Shown: positions 25,346-33,544 of the stretch, one piece after another | How positions within the stretch are numbered: position 1 is the stretch's first letter | Layout of the letters: the number at the start of each line of letters is the position of its first letter | Position numbers and translations under genes: made by a program | Notes under the pieces: generated by a model | What the model was told of the DNA's origin: nothing | Database searches by the model: none | The model's input: the letters and a program-made list of their open reading frames with translations, nothing else | NCBI RefSeq assembly: GCF_001184025.1 | Contig: NZ_BBYG01000020.1 | Coordinates: forward strand, 124,001 to 188,000 | Source: Streptomyces maremycinicus | Lineage (GTDB): Bacteria; Actinomycetota; Actinomycetes; Streptomycetales; Streptomycetaceae | DNA length: 64,000 bases | Direction: 5' to 3'

Positions 25346-26113
25346 ATGACAGACACTTCAGATGCGCGCCCCTCCGTCGCGCGCCGCACCGTACTCGTCG
25401 CCTCGGGCGCGACCGCAGCGGCCCTGGCCGTAGGCGCCGCTGCCACGCCCGAGACCCCCGCCACCGACGCGGCCGACACCGCCCCCGTCGCCGCCGCGGC
25501 CGTCTGCACCCTCACCAAGGAGATGACCGAAGGCCCCTACTACCTCGACGGACAGTACGTCCGCGCCGACATCACCGAGGGCAAGGCGGGCATCCCGCTG
25601 AAGCTGACCCTCACGGTCGTCGACGACGACACCTGCGTGCCCCTCTCCAACGCCCTCGTGGAGATCTGGCACTGCGACGCCCTCGGCGAGTACTCCGGTT
25701 TCGTCGGCAACAACGGCCACAACGAGCCGGACGACGGCACCTTCCTGCGCGGCGGAGTCCTGACCGGCTCCAGCGGAGTCGCGGCGATCACCACGATCTA
25801 CCCCGGCTGGTACCGCGGCCGCTGCATCCACATCCACATCAAGGTGCACACCGGCGTCACGGTCACCTCCGACGGCCACTTCACCGGCGGCCAGGAGGTC
25901 CACACCGGCCAGCTCTTCTTCAACGAGACGATCACGACGGCCGTCGCGAGGGTCTCCCCCTACTCGACCAACACGGTCACCCGCACCACCCTCGCCCAGG
26001 ACTCCATCTACGACGAGGGGGGCGCCGCTTCGGGCCTGCTGACCCTGACCGCCCTGGGCAGCTCGACGTCCTCCGGGTACGCCGGAACGCTGACCCTCGG
26101 GGTCGAGAGCTGA
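25346..26113 (+). CDS. Secreted intradiol ring-cleavage dioxygenase
   Basis: The 255-residue product has a twin-Arg signal-like N-terminus (ARRTVLVASGATAAALAVGAA) and a catechol/protocatechuate-type intradiol dioxygenase domain. EGPYYLDGQYVRADITEGK is a conserved opening, LVEIWHCDALGEYSG supplies one Fe-binding Tyr, and YPGWYRGRCIHIHIKV supplies the second Tyr and the two His ligands. Exported members of this family act on lignin- or humus-derived catechols outside the cell. The ATG at 25346 is chosen; a GTG two codons earlier is also possible. It is divergent from the arabinanase operon and converges on the DUF4360 gene. Confidence 0.88.
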   Translation: MTDTSDARPSVARRTVLVASGATAAALAVGAAATPETPATDAADTAPVAAAAVCTLTKEMTEGPYYLDGQYVRADITEGKAGIPLKLTLTVVDDDTCVPLSNALVEIWHCDALGEYSGFVGNNGHNEPDDGTFLRGGVLTGSSGVAAITTIYPGWYRGRCIHIHIKVHTGVTVTSDGHFTGGQEVHTGQLFFNETITTAVARVSPYSTNTVTRTTLAQDSIYDEGGAASGLLTLTALGSSTSSGYAGTLTLGVES

Positions 26114-26150
26114 GCCCCACCGTCTGAACCCGCCCTGATCCCTCCCGGGT

Positions 26151-26190
26151 CCGACCGGGCGTCACCGGATGCGCGGTGGCGCCCGGTCGG
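26151..26190. terminator. Terminator after the dioxygenase gene
   Basis: CCGACCGGGCGTCACC pairs with its complement, apart from one mismatch, across an 8-base loop. It starts 38 bases after the dioxygenase stop. Confidence 0.75.
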
Positions 26191-26213
26191 CATGCCGGAG
26201 CGCGGCCGACTGT

Positions 26214-26249
26214 CGACACCGTCGGCGAGATCGACACCGTCGGCGAGAT
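26214..26249. repeat. Tandem 18-bp direct repeat in a convergent intergenic region
   Basis: CGACACCGTCGGCGAGAT occurs twice in direct succession between the two terminators. It is not in a recognisable gene. Confidence 0.85.
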
Positions 26250-26269
26250 CGGCGTCGCGGCGGGCAGCA

Positions 26270-26299
26270 CCGCGTGGGCCGGGTTCACGGCCCACGCGG
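26270..26299. terminator. Terminator after the DUF4360 gene
   Basis: CCGCGTGGGCCG and its exact complement flank a 6-base loop, 31 bases beyond the stop of the minus-strand DUF4360 gene. Confidence 0.75.
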
Positions 26300-26329
26300 C
26301 GGGGTGACCGAGGAGGGGAGGCGAGCCGT

Positions 26330-26980
26330 CTACTTGGCCGGGCACTCCTGCCAGGCCATGTGGTAGATCGTGCTGAGGTCACCGTCGGTGGAGTCCATGG
26401 TCATGAAGCTGACCTTGCTCGGCGACGACGTGCCCGCGTTCACCCGGAGTTCGGTGTTGATGTTGAAGTTGCGCTGGACTCCACAGGGGGCCCAGACCAG
26501 TTGGGCCCAGTCTGTGCTGTCGGTCGCCTGCCAGTTGTCGTTGAAGGAGCCGCTGAAGTTGTGGTTCTTGAACACCGTCTGCGACGAGCCCTGGAAGTAG
26601 TACGAGGCCCGCTGGACGGCGGTCGCGCCGGACTGGAGCGAGGCGTAGCCGCGGTAGTCCGCCTTGGCGATCGCGTACGTGAAGCCCGAGGGGACGTGGA
26701 CGACCAGATTGAGCTGGCAGTTCTTGCGGAACGCGGTGGGGTTGGAGCTTCCGCCGACCTGGGCGAGGTAGTCGCTGTAGGTGACGGTGAAGGCCGTGTT
26801 GTCCTCCGAGACGGCGACGGCGGCCGTACCCGCGGGACAGCCGGAGCCGTTCACCGTGGCGACATCGATGACGATCTTGTCCGGAGGCGGGTTGTCGAAC
26901 ACGGGGGACGAGTTGTGCGCGGGTATCGCCGCTGTGATGAGAGCGGCGACCGCACCGCCCAGGAGCAGCCCACTGGCCAT
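26330..26980 (-). CDS. DUF4360 domain-containing secreted protein
   Basis: The 216-residue protein has a short signal sequence (MASGLLLGGAVAALITAAIPAHN) and a DUF4360 domain covering the rest: VNGSGCPAGTAAVAVSEDNTAFTVTYSDYLAQVG, FRKNCQLNLVVHVPSGFTYAIAKADYRGYASL and ATDSTDWAQLVWAPCGVQRNFNINTELRVN are typical of these exported proteins from actinomycetes and fungi. The conserved Cys in CPAG, NCQL and PCG probably form disulfides. The family has no known function. The start ATG gives an intact signal; the frame is open further upstream only in the non-coding leader. Confidence 0.88.
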   Translation of the reverse strand: MASGLLLGGAVAALITAAIPAHNSSPVFDNPPPDKIVIDVATVNGSGCPAGTAAVAVSEDNTAFTVTYSDYLAQVGGSSNPTAFRKNCQLNLVVHVPSGFTYAIAKADYRGYASLQSGATAVQRASYYFQGSSQTVFKNHNFSGSFNDNWQATDSTDWAQLVWAPCGVQRNFNINTELRVNAGTSSPSKVSFMTMDSTDGDLSTIYHMAWQECPAK

Positions 26981-27300
26981 GTCTCTGTCCTTCGTTCGGT
27001 TCGGTGGGGGGTGGCTGTGCGTCCGGTTCCGCACCTCAACTCTATGAAGAATCAATGAAGTTGCTGTGAAGAACCGGGGCGATCGCATCGTAGGGAGAGC
27101 GCTGGGGCGCGCCCAGGTAGAACTCCGGCCATTCACCACGGCCCGTTCACACCCGGTCGCTCCCGGTGATGGACGCGAAAGAGCACTCCTCGGATCCGGC
27201 CGCCCGCGGACGGCCCCCACGCCGCCCGCCGCCTTGATCGGCGGTACCGCGGGTCGCCGTTCCTCGGCGGAGGTGCGGCGGCCCGTCACCGTGCCGGGCG
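26981..27300. other. Intergenic region upstream of the DUF4360 gene
   Basis: About 320 bases without a supported gene. It must hold the DUF4360 promoter (an AT-richer patch at 27041-27070 with TGAAGAA and TGAAG repeats) and the 3' flank of the Rrf2 gene. No clear promoter pair or terminator hairpin could be assigned. Confidence 0.4.
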
Positions 27301-27759
27301 CTACGGGTTCTCCCAGGCCGCCGGTTCCGCGGCCAGCGCCTGGACCGGATCCGGCAGGGCGTCCGCGGCGATGTCGGCGATCGTGACGCCCTCCAGGATC
27401 CGGCGCACGTTCGCCCGCAGGGCGATCCAGAGCGGGAGCAGGGGCTGCGCCGAGCCCGTGTACGTCAGACCGGTCGGGCGTTCGCCGCGTACGGACACGA
27501 TCGGGCCGTCCACCGCCCTGATCACGTCCGCGACGGTGATCGCCGCCGGGTCGCGGGCCAGCCGGTAGCCACCGCCCCCGCCGCGCCGGCTGTCGACGAT
27601 CCCGCCGCGCCGCAGATCGCCGAGGATCCCCTCGAGGAACTTGTGCGGGATGTCCTGCACGGCCGCGATCGACTCGGCCTTCACCGGGTCGCCGCCCTGC
27701 CGTACGGCGAGCTCCAGTACCGCCCGCACCGCGTAGTCCGCCCGTGCCGAGATCCTCAT
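27301..27759 (-). CDS. Rrf2 family transcriptional regulator
   Basis: The 152-residue protein is an Rrf2 winged-helix regulator: MRISARADYAVRAVLELA is the family start, ESIAAVQDIPHKFLEGILGDLRRGGIVDSRRGGGGGYRLARDPAAITVADVIRAVDG spans helix-turn-helix and wing. The three Cys that hold an Fe-S cluster in IscR, NsrR and RsrR are absent, so it is not an Fe-S sensor of that type. In length it matches the family. Target genes are not evident; the flanking genes are DUF4360 and the GH51 gene, the latter in the same direction further upstream. Confidence 0.9.
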   Translation of the reverse strand: MRISARADYAVRAVLELAVRQGGDPVKAESIAAVQDIPHKFLEGILGDLRRGGIVDSRRGGGGGYRLARDPAAITVADVIRAVDGPIVSVRGERPTGLTYTGSAQPLLPLWIALRANVRRILEGVTIADIAADALPDPVQALAAEPAAWENP

Positions 27760-27932
27760 GGGGCCATTGTGCCGTCAGCCGCCGGGCGTCACGGGCCGGG
27801 CGCGGTCCGGCCCCGGCGCCGGACCGTCTCCCCCGTGCCCGCAGGACCGCCCGCGGCAGCGCCCACGCGGTGCGCGGCCGGGGCGGCCGGTGCGTCACTC
27901 CCGTACGCCCGGCCGCGCCCGGCCGCCCGTGG

Positions 27933-29444
27933 TCAGGCCAGCCTGATCATGTTCCACGACAGCGGCTCCAGCGTCGCCGTCAGCACGCCGTCCGTCAGCG
28001 CCGTGCCCTCGGCCGGGTGCGGGGCGACCCGCTCGGGGTCGGCGAGGGTGTTGCGGGCGTCCGGGTCGGCGTCCGCGAGCACGCTGTGCTCGACGACGGA
28101 CGTCAGGTGGAGCCCGGACAGCCCGATCCGCAGGGGCAGCGCCTCGGTGCGGCCGCGGTTGACGGCGAACACGGTGACCGTGCCGTCGTCGGCGCGGACG
28201 GCGGTGGCGTGCAGGAGGTCCGCCTCGCCGTACTTGGCCGTCGTGTACGTCGGTGAGTCCACCCGTACGTCGAGGACCGTCCCCCGGCCGTGCCTCGACG
28301 CCTGCGCGAACGGGAAGAACGTCGTCTGCCGCCAGGCCGGGCCGCCGGGCTCGGTGAGGATCGGCGCGATGACGTTGACGAGCTGGGCGAGACAGGCGAC
28401 CGTCACCCGGTCGGCGTGCCGCAGCAGCGCGATGAGGAGCGAGCCGAAGACGACCGCGTCCATGACGCTGTAGTTGTCCTCCAGCAGGCGGGGGGCCTCG
28501 GCCCAGTCCCGCGTGGCGGAGTCCTCGATCGCGTGCCACCCCGAGATGTACCAGACGTTCCACTCGTCGAAGGAGAGGTTGATCTTCTTCTTCGACTTGA
28601 GCTTCGCGCCGACGTGGTCGCAGGTGGCGACGACGTTCTCGATGAACGACTCCATGTCCACGGCCGAGGCCAGGAAGGAGTCGACGTCGCCGTCCTGCGG
28701 CTCGTAGTAGGCGTGCAGGGAGATGTGGTCGACCAGCTCGTACGTCTCCGCGAGGACCGTCGCCTCCCACTCGGCGAAGGTCGGCATGGACTGGCTGGAC
28801 GAGCCGCAGGCGACCAGTTCCACGGACGGGTCCATCTGGCGCATGGCGCGAGCGGTCTCGGCTGCGAGCCGGCCGTACTCCCCGGCGGTCTTGTGGCCGG
28901 TCTGCCAGGGGCCGTCCATCTCGTTGCCCAGGCACCAGACCTTGATGCCGAAGGGGTCCTTGTCGCCGTGCTCGGCCCGCAGGTCCGAAAGCGCCGTGCC
29001 GGACGGGTGGTTGGCGTACTCCTGGAGTTCCAGGGCCTCGGCGACGCCCCGGGTGCCGAGGTTGATCGCCATCATCGGCTCGGCCTGCGGGCCGATCTTG
29101 CGCAGGAAGGCGATGTACTCGGAGAGACCGAAGCGGTTGGTCTCGGTCGAGCGCCAGGCGAGGTCCAGGCGGCGCGGGCGGTCCTCGGCGGGGCCGACCG
29201 AGTCCTCCCACTTGTAGCCCGAGACGAAGTTGCCGCCCGGGTAGCGGACGGCGGTGACGCCGAGCTCGCGGACCAGGTCCAGGACGTCGGTCCGCAGCCC
29301 CGCCTCGTCGGCGGACGGGTGGCCGGGCTCGTAGAGACCTGTGTAGACACACCGGCCCAGATGCTCCACGAAGCTACCGAAGAGACGGGGGTTGACTTCG
29401 CCGATGGTGAAGGCGGGGTCGAGGGTGAGACGTGCGGTGCGCAT
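27933..29444 (-). CDS. GH51 alpha-N-arabinofuranosidase, intracellular
   Basis: The 503-residue protein is a GH51 arabinofuranosidase of normal length: FGSFVEHLGRCVYTGLYEPGHPSADE, the acid/base Glu in VWCLGNEMDGPW near residue 175, and the nucleophile Glu in LSFDEWNVWYIS near residue 295. The C-terminal beta-sandwich follows from about residue 390. There is no signal peptide, so it acts in the cytoplasm on arabino-oligosaccharides brought in by the ABC importer encoded just upstream on the same strand. Its start is 57 bases after the last permease gene and is preceded by CGAGGAGG; it is the last gene of that operon. Confidence 0.93.
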   Translation of the reverse strand: MRTARLTLDPAFTIGEVNPRLFGSFVEHLGRCVYTGLYEPGHPSADEAGLRTDVLDLVRELGVTAVRYPGGNFVSGYKWEDSVGPAEDRPRRLDLAWRSTETNRFGLSEYIAFLRKIGPQAEPMMAINLGTRGVAEALELQEYANHPSGTALSDLRAEHGDKDPFGIKVWCLGNEMDGPWQTGHKTAGEYGRLAAETARAMRQMDPSVELVACGSSSQSMPTFAEWEATVLAETYELVDHISLHAYYEPQDGDVDSFLASAVDMESFIENVVATCDHVGAKLKSKKKINLSFDEWNVWYISGWHAIEDSATRDWAEAPRLLEDNYSVMDAVVFGSLLIALLRHADRVTVACLAQLVNVIAPILTEPGGPAWRQTTFFPFAQASRHGRGTVLDVRVDSPTYTTAKYGEADLLHATAVRADDGTVTVFAVNRGRTEALPLRIGLSGLHLTSVVEHSVLADADPDARNTLADPERVAPHPAEGTALTDGVLTATLEPLSWNMIRLA

Positions 29445-29501
29445 GAACGCCTTTCGAGGAGGGGGTACCTGTCCGTCGGGGGTCGGGGGTCCGTCCGCTG
29501 G

Positions 29502-30404
29502 TCACTGGCCCGCCAGACCCGTGTGGGCGACGCCCCGCACGATCTGGCTCTGGAAGAAGACGAACACGACGATCAGGGGGAGACCGGCCAGCAGGCCGCC
29601 GGCCATCAGCTGGGGCCAGACGATGCCGAAGGCGTTCTGCACGGTGGCGATGCCGTTCGGCATGGTCATCAGGTCGGGGTTGTTGGTCACCATGTAGGGC
29701 CACAGGAAGTTGTTCCAGGAGGCGATGAAGGTGAAGATGCCGACCGCCGAGAGCGAGGGCTTCGACAGCGGCAGGACGATCGTGAAGAAGATCCGCCAGC
29801 GGCCCGCGCCGTCGATGAAGGCGGCCTCCTCCAGCTCCTTCGGCAGGGACTGGAAGAACTTGTAGAGGATGTAGACCATCGCCGCAGGCGCGCACTGCGG
29901 CAGGATCATGCCCCAGTAGGTGTCCACCATGCCGAGCGACTGGACCGTGGTGAAGAGCGGGACGCCGAGGATCGCCGGGGAGAACATCAGGCCCGCCATC
30001 GTCAGCGCCATGAGCGCCGACCTGCCCCGGAACTCGGTGCGCGCGAAGCCGTATGCCGCGAGGGAGGCGACCGCCAGCACGATGAAGGTGACGCAGACGG
30101 ACACGACGACCGAGTTCACGAACCAGTTGGGGATGTTGCCGGCCTCGATCACCGCCTTCCAGGACTCCAGGGTGAGGTCCTGCGGGATCCAGTGCGGGGA
30201 GGTCACCGACTCGGTGGGGGTCTTGAGGGAGGTCGACAGCGCCCAGGCGAGCGGGGCCAGCCAGACCAGAGAGAGGGCCGCCGCCACCAGCGTGAGGGCG
30301 ATCTGGGCCGGGGTCCAGGTGCCGCGCGGCCCGCGGAGCGAGGGAGCGGTGGGCGCCGGGGGAACGGACGGGGTCGGCGGCGTGGGCAGCGTCGGAGTCG
30401 TCAT
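29502..30404 (-). CDS. Carbohydrate ABC transporter permease, MalG/AraQ type
   Basis: The 300-residue protein is a BPD_transp_1 permease. A Pro/Thr-rich N-terminus of about 28 residues precedes six hydrophobic helices; the EAA coupling loop is seen as SLPKELEEAAFIDGAGRWRIFFTIVLPLSKP near residue 205. The ATG overlaps the stop of the other permease (ATGA). Together they form the channel for sugar delivered by the Tat-exported binding protein. No ATPase is encoded here; such importers usually share the MsiK-type ATPase encoded elsewhere in Streptomyces. Confidence 0.9.
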   Translation of the reverse strand: MTTPTLPTPPTPSVPPAPTAPSLRGPRGTWTPAQIALTLVAAALSLVWLAPLAWALSTSLKTPTESVTSPHWIPQDLTLESWKAVIEAGNIPNWFVNSVVVSVCVTFIVLAVASLAAYGFARTEFRGRSALMALTMAGLMFSPAILGVPLFTTVQSLGMVDTYWGMILPQCAPAAMVYILYKFFQSLPKELEEAAFIDGAGRWRIFFTIVLPLSKPSLSAVGIFTFIASWNNFLWPYMVTNNPDLMTMPNGIATVQNAFGIVWPQLMAGGLLAGLPLIVVFVFFQSQIVRGVAHTGLAGQ

Positions 30405-31342
30405 CGGGTCGCGACCTCCTCGCGGTTGCGCAGCAGCCACATCCGCCCGAGGGCGACGGCCGCGACGATGATGAAGAGGATGAAGGAGATCGCGGAGGCG
30501 TAGCCCACGCGGTAGCTGGTGAAGCCCTGTTCGAGGGTGTACTGCACGAAGGTGCGGGTCGATTCCTCGGGTCCCGGTCCGAACTGGTACATCACCACGG
30601 CCTGGTCGAAGACCTGGAGCGAGGCGAGGACCTGGAGGGCGAGGACCAGGCCGGTGATGTTGCGCAGGTTGGGCACGGTGATGTGCAGCATCCGCTGGAA
30701 CGCGTTCGCCCCGTCCAGCTCGGCGGCCTCGTAGAGGTGGTGGGGGATGTTCTGGAGCGCGGCCAGGTAGAGGAGGAACGAGAAGCCGACCGTCCACCAC
30801 AGGGTCGCGACGACGACCGCGAGCATCGCCGTCGACTTCTGGGTGAGCCACGGGGTGTCCAGGCCCAGGACGTGGTTGACCATGCCGTTGGTGGGCTGGA
30901 ACAGCCACCACCACAGGTTGCCGATGACCGCGGAGGGAAGCAGGAAGGGCGCGAAGAAGCACAGCCGCCACAGCCACTTGAAGTGGACGGTGTGGTGCGC
31001 GATCAGCGCCATCAGCAGGGCCACGACGACGATCACCGGGACCACGTAGAGCGTGAACTGCACGCTGTGCCAGAGGGAGTCCCAGACCAGGTCGTCCTTC
31101 AGGGCCTCGCGGTAGTTGTCGAGGCCGACGAAGCCGGTGTGGTCGCCGGAGATGTTGGCGTCGGTGAAGCTGAGGTAGAGGCCGCGGACGACCGGCAGCA
31201 CGACGAACAGCCCGTACAGGACGAAGAACGGGGCCACGAACCAGCCGCCGTGCTGGAAGCGGCGGCTCCATCGGGCGCGGGCTGAATCTGCGGCGACCGC
31301 GGTGCGCGGCGGCAGGGTCCGGGCGTGCGCGAGGGTGCTCAT
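30401..31342 (-). CDS. Carbohydrate ABC transporter permease, MalF/AraP type
   Basis: The 313-residue protein is the partner BPD_transp_1 permease: FVAPFFVLYGLFVVLPVVRGLYLSFTDANISGDH is the usual first helix, and IPHHLYEAAELDGANAFQRMLHITVPNLR near residue 215 is the EAA loop. It overlaps the binding-protein stop (ATGA) and its own stop overlaps the second permease. The position next to GH51 and the shared operator point to arabinose or arabino-oligosaccharides as cargo. Confidence 0.9.
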   Translation of the reverse strand: MSTLAHARTLPPRTAVAADSARARWSRRFQHGGWFVAPFFVLYGLFVVLPVVRGLYLSFTDANISGDHTGFVGLDNYREALKDDLVWDSLWHSVQFTLYVVPVIVVVALLMALIAHHTVHFKWLWRLCFFAPFLLPSAVIGNLWWWLFQPTNGMVNHVLGLDTPWLTQKSTAMLAVVVATLWWTVGFSFLLYLAALQNIPHHLYEAAELDGANAFQRMLHITVPNLRNITGLVLALQVLASLQVFDQAVVMYQFGPGPEESTRTFVQYTLEQGFTSYRVGYASAISFILFIIVAAVALGRMWLLRNREEVATR

Positions 31343-32697
31343 GCGCCGGCTCCCTTCAGCTCCTGGGCTGCGGTGCGGCCGTCCATCGGGTTCTTCATCG
31401 CCAGCAGCTGCGCCAGCGCGGACCTCATCCGGCGGGCCGCCGCGTCCGGGGCGGCGGAGCCCAGGTTGGAGGAGGCCACGATCGGGCCGACGCGCTGGGC
31501 GAGCACGCCGGTGGAGCCGGCGAACCAGATGTGGGGTTCGTTGGCCTGGTGGTCCATGGCGGGGCGGGAGTACTCGCTCTGGGGGGCGAGCTTCAGGTAG
31601 GCGGGGTCCTCGAAGGTGGGCAGGTAGGCCGGGACATGGCCGCCGTTGGCCCAGGTGGTGGCGTGGGTGACCATGTAGGCGGCGAGCCGGTAGGCGCCCT
31701 CGTTGCCGTCCCCGCCGCGGTCGGCCTGGTGGGGCAGGACGAAGGAGTGCGACTCGGCGTGGGTGGCCGGGGTGCCGAAGACCGGGGGCAGCGGCTGGGC
31801 GCCGTACTCGACCTTCTCACCGTTGAAGTAGGGCACCGACCAATTGCCCTCCCAGGTGAACGGCGAACCGGCGAGGAACGCCTCGCCGTCCGCCTCGCCC
31901 ACGGTGACGTAGCCGTCGGTGACGTGCTTGCGGAGGAACTCCAGGACCCGGGTGGCCTTGTCGGTGTCGAAGGTGACGGTCGTGTGGGCGTCGTCGAAGT
32001 AGGTGCCGCCGAGCTGCCCGTAGAAGGCGACGAAGAACCACCAGCAGAAGTTCTGGTCGTTGGCGTGCAGGCCGAGCGTCTGCTGCCCCTTCTTCAGCTG
32101 CCCCTTGGCCTCCTTCAGGATGTCGAACCACTCGTCGGCCGAGCCGGCGGCGGGGAGGCGGCCGTCGGTGCCGAGGAGGCCCGCCTTCTCGCAGACGTCC
32201 TTGCGGTAGAAGTTCAGCTGGACATGGATGTCCAGCGGCAGCGCGTACAACTTGCCGTCCACGATGCCCCGTTGCCACAGCACCGGGTTGAAGTCGGCCT
32301 CGCGCACGCCGTACTTCGCGAGGAGGTCCACGTCCCAGGGGTCCAGGAGGCGGCCGGGCGCGAAGCCGGGGATGCGGCCCTGGTGCATGACCCCGAGGTC
32401 GGGGGCGCGGTTGCCGGCCGCGGCCATGGCGAGCTTGGTGTAGTAAGGGCCGCCCCAGGCGAGGGTGGAGTCCTTCACGGCGATGTCCGGGTGGCCGTCG
32501 CGGAAGGCGTCCACCATGGCGACCTGGTTGGCGCCGTCGCCGCCCTGGAAGAGGTTCCAGTAGCGGACCCGGGTGTGCGCCCCGGCGGCGAGCGCGTCGG
32601 CACCCGTGCCGAGGGCGGCGAAGCCGAAACTGCCGGCCACCGCCAACCCGCCCGCGGCGGCGAGAAGTTGCCTGCGATTCAGGCCAGGTTGTCCCAT
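31339..32697 (-). CDS. Extracellular sugar-binding protein of ABC importer, Tat-exported
   Basis: The 452-residue protein is a family 1 extracellular solute-binding protein (Cluster B/AraN-like). MGQPGLNRRQLLAAAGGLAVAGSF is a twin-Arg signal; no lipobox Cys follows. The mature part starts RVRYWNLFQGGDGANQVAMVDAFRDGHPDI and contains YALPLDIHVQLNFYRKDVCEKAG and a C-terminal ALAQLLAMKNPMDGRTAAQEL. The ATG at 32697 is chosen because GCAAGG precedes it and because it gives an intact signal. It heads the importer-GH51 operon under the promoter and operator at 32721-32787. Confidence 0.9.
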   Translation of the reverse strand: MGQPGLNRRQLLAAAGGLAVAGSFGFAALGTGADALAAGAHTRVRYWNLFQGGDGANQVAMVDAFRDGHPDIAVKDSTLAWGGPYYTKLAMAAAGNRAPDLGVMHQGRIPGFAPGRLLDPWDVDLLAKYGVREADFNPVLWQRGIVDGKLYALPLDIHVQLNFYRKDVCEKAGLLGTDGRLPAAGSADEWFDILKEAKGQLKKGQQTLGLHANDQNFCWWFFVAFYGQLGGTYFDDAHTTVTFDTDKATRVLEFLRKHVTDGYVTVGEADGEAFLAGSPFTWEGNWSVPYFNGEKVEYGAQPLPPVFGTPATHAESHSFVLPHQADRGGDGNEGAYRLAAYMVTHATTWANGGHVPAYLPTFEDPAYLKLAPQSEYSRPAMDHQANEPHIWFAGSTGVLAQRVGPIVASSNLGSAAPDAAARRMRSALAQLLAMKNPMDGRTAAQELKGAGA

Positions 32698-32720
32698 ACC
32701 TTGCCCCTGCCGTTCAATCG

Positions 32721-32787
32721 GTTCGACATTTCGAATTCCGCTCGTAACTTCGAACGGGACCGTAAAATCGATGCGGCTGCACGTCAA
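32721..32787 (-). promoter_or_regulatory. Promoter and operator of the arabino-oligosaccharide importer operon
   Basis: On the minus strand TTGACG (32782-32787), 17 bases, then TACGGT (32759-32764) predict a start near 32752. The operator GTTCG-ACATTT-CGAAT (32721-32736) lies about 17 bases into the transcript, and a half-site TTCGAAC overlaps the start at 32749-32755. Sequence and spacing match the arabinanase promoter. Confidence 0.75.
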
Positions 32788-32923
32788 TGGTTTCGACGGG
32801 ATCGATGACAGCGCTTTCTATCGGTGGTCCCCGACCGCCCCGTGAAAACTTCCCGTGACGTGGGCACAACCGGCCGCGTAGGCTCGAACGGGCCGCCGCA
32901 CGGCGGTGGAGAAGGGGGAGCGG

Positions 32924-33544
32924 ATGGACATCGCGGGCGCGCGCGGGAGGGCGGCCCGGATCGGCTCGGCGCTGCGGCGCGCGAGGACCGGACCGGCCAT
33001 GCGCGAGCTGACCGGCGATCTCTCCGCCGCGCTCCGGGCGCGCCCCTCCCGGCCGGCCGGGGTGCGGGACGTGTGCCGGGCGCTGTGCGAGGAGATGTCC
33101 GCGCGGCGCGGCGGGCGTCCCGTCGAGGTCCGCTTCGAGCGGTTCCCCGACGAGATCGAGGTGACCGGGCTGTGGGTGGAGTTCCAGGACTTCGACCTGG
33201 TCATCGTCGAGGAACGGGCCGAGGACGTGCAGCAACTGGTCATTCTCGGCCATGAGTTGTGGCATCTGCACGCCGGTCACCGGCATCACCACGGCATCGG
33301 CACGGTGGCCGCGGGTGTGCTGGCCGGACAGGCCGGCTGGGACTCCCTCGCGCTGACCGTCGCCGCCCGCAACGGCTCCCGGGAGGACGAGGAGGCCGAG
33401 GCCGACGACTTCGGCCACCGCCTCGCGGCCCGTTTCCGGCGCTATCTGGCCGAACCGGGACCGGCCGTCGGCGGGCCGGACGGCGACACGGCCGCGGTCC
33501 AGCGGACCCTCGGCTATCGCGGACGCCGGGGCACGGCACGGTGA
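32924..33544 (+). CDS. ImmA/IrrE-type metallopeptidase-like protein
   Basis: The 206-residue protein contains a zinc-peptidase HExxH motif at residues 110-114 (LGHELWHLHAGH) with a third candidate ligand in the acidic helix EDEEAEADDFGHRLA further on, as in ImmA/IrrE proteases. In Streptomyces such proteins are often annotated as the toxin of a toxin-antitoxin pair. No partner XRE regulator is encoded next to it here. The ATG at 32924 follows GGGGGAG closely; a GTG at 32906 lacks a site. It is translationally coupled (GTGA) to the MAB_1171c-like membrane protein. Confidence 0.8.
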   Translation: MDIAGARGRAARIGSALRRARTGPAMRELTGDLSAALRARPSRPAGVRDVCRALCEEMSARRGGRPVEVRFERFPDEIEVTGLWVEFQDFDLVIVEERAEDVQQLVILGHELWHLHAGHRHHHGIGTVAAGVLAGQAGWDSLALTVAARNGSREDEEAEADDFGHRLAARFRRYLAEPGPAVGGPDGDTAAVQRTLGYRGRRGTAR

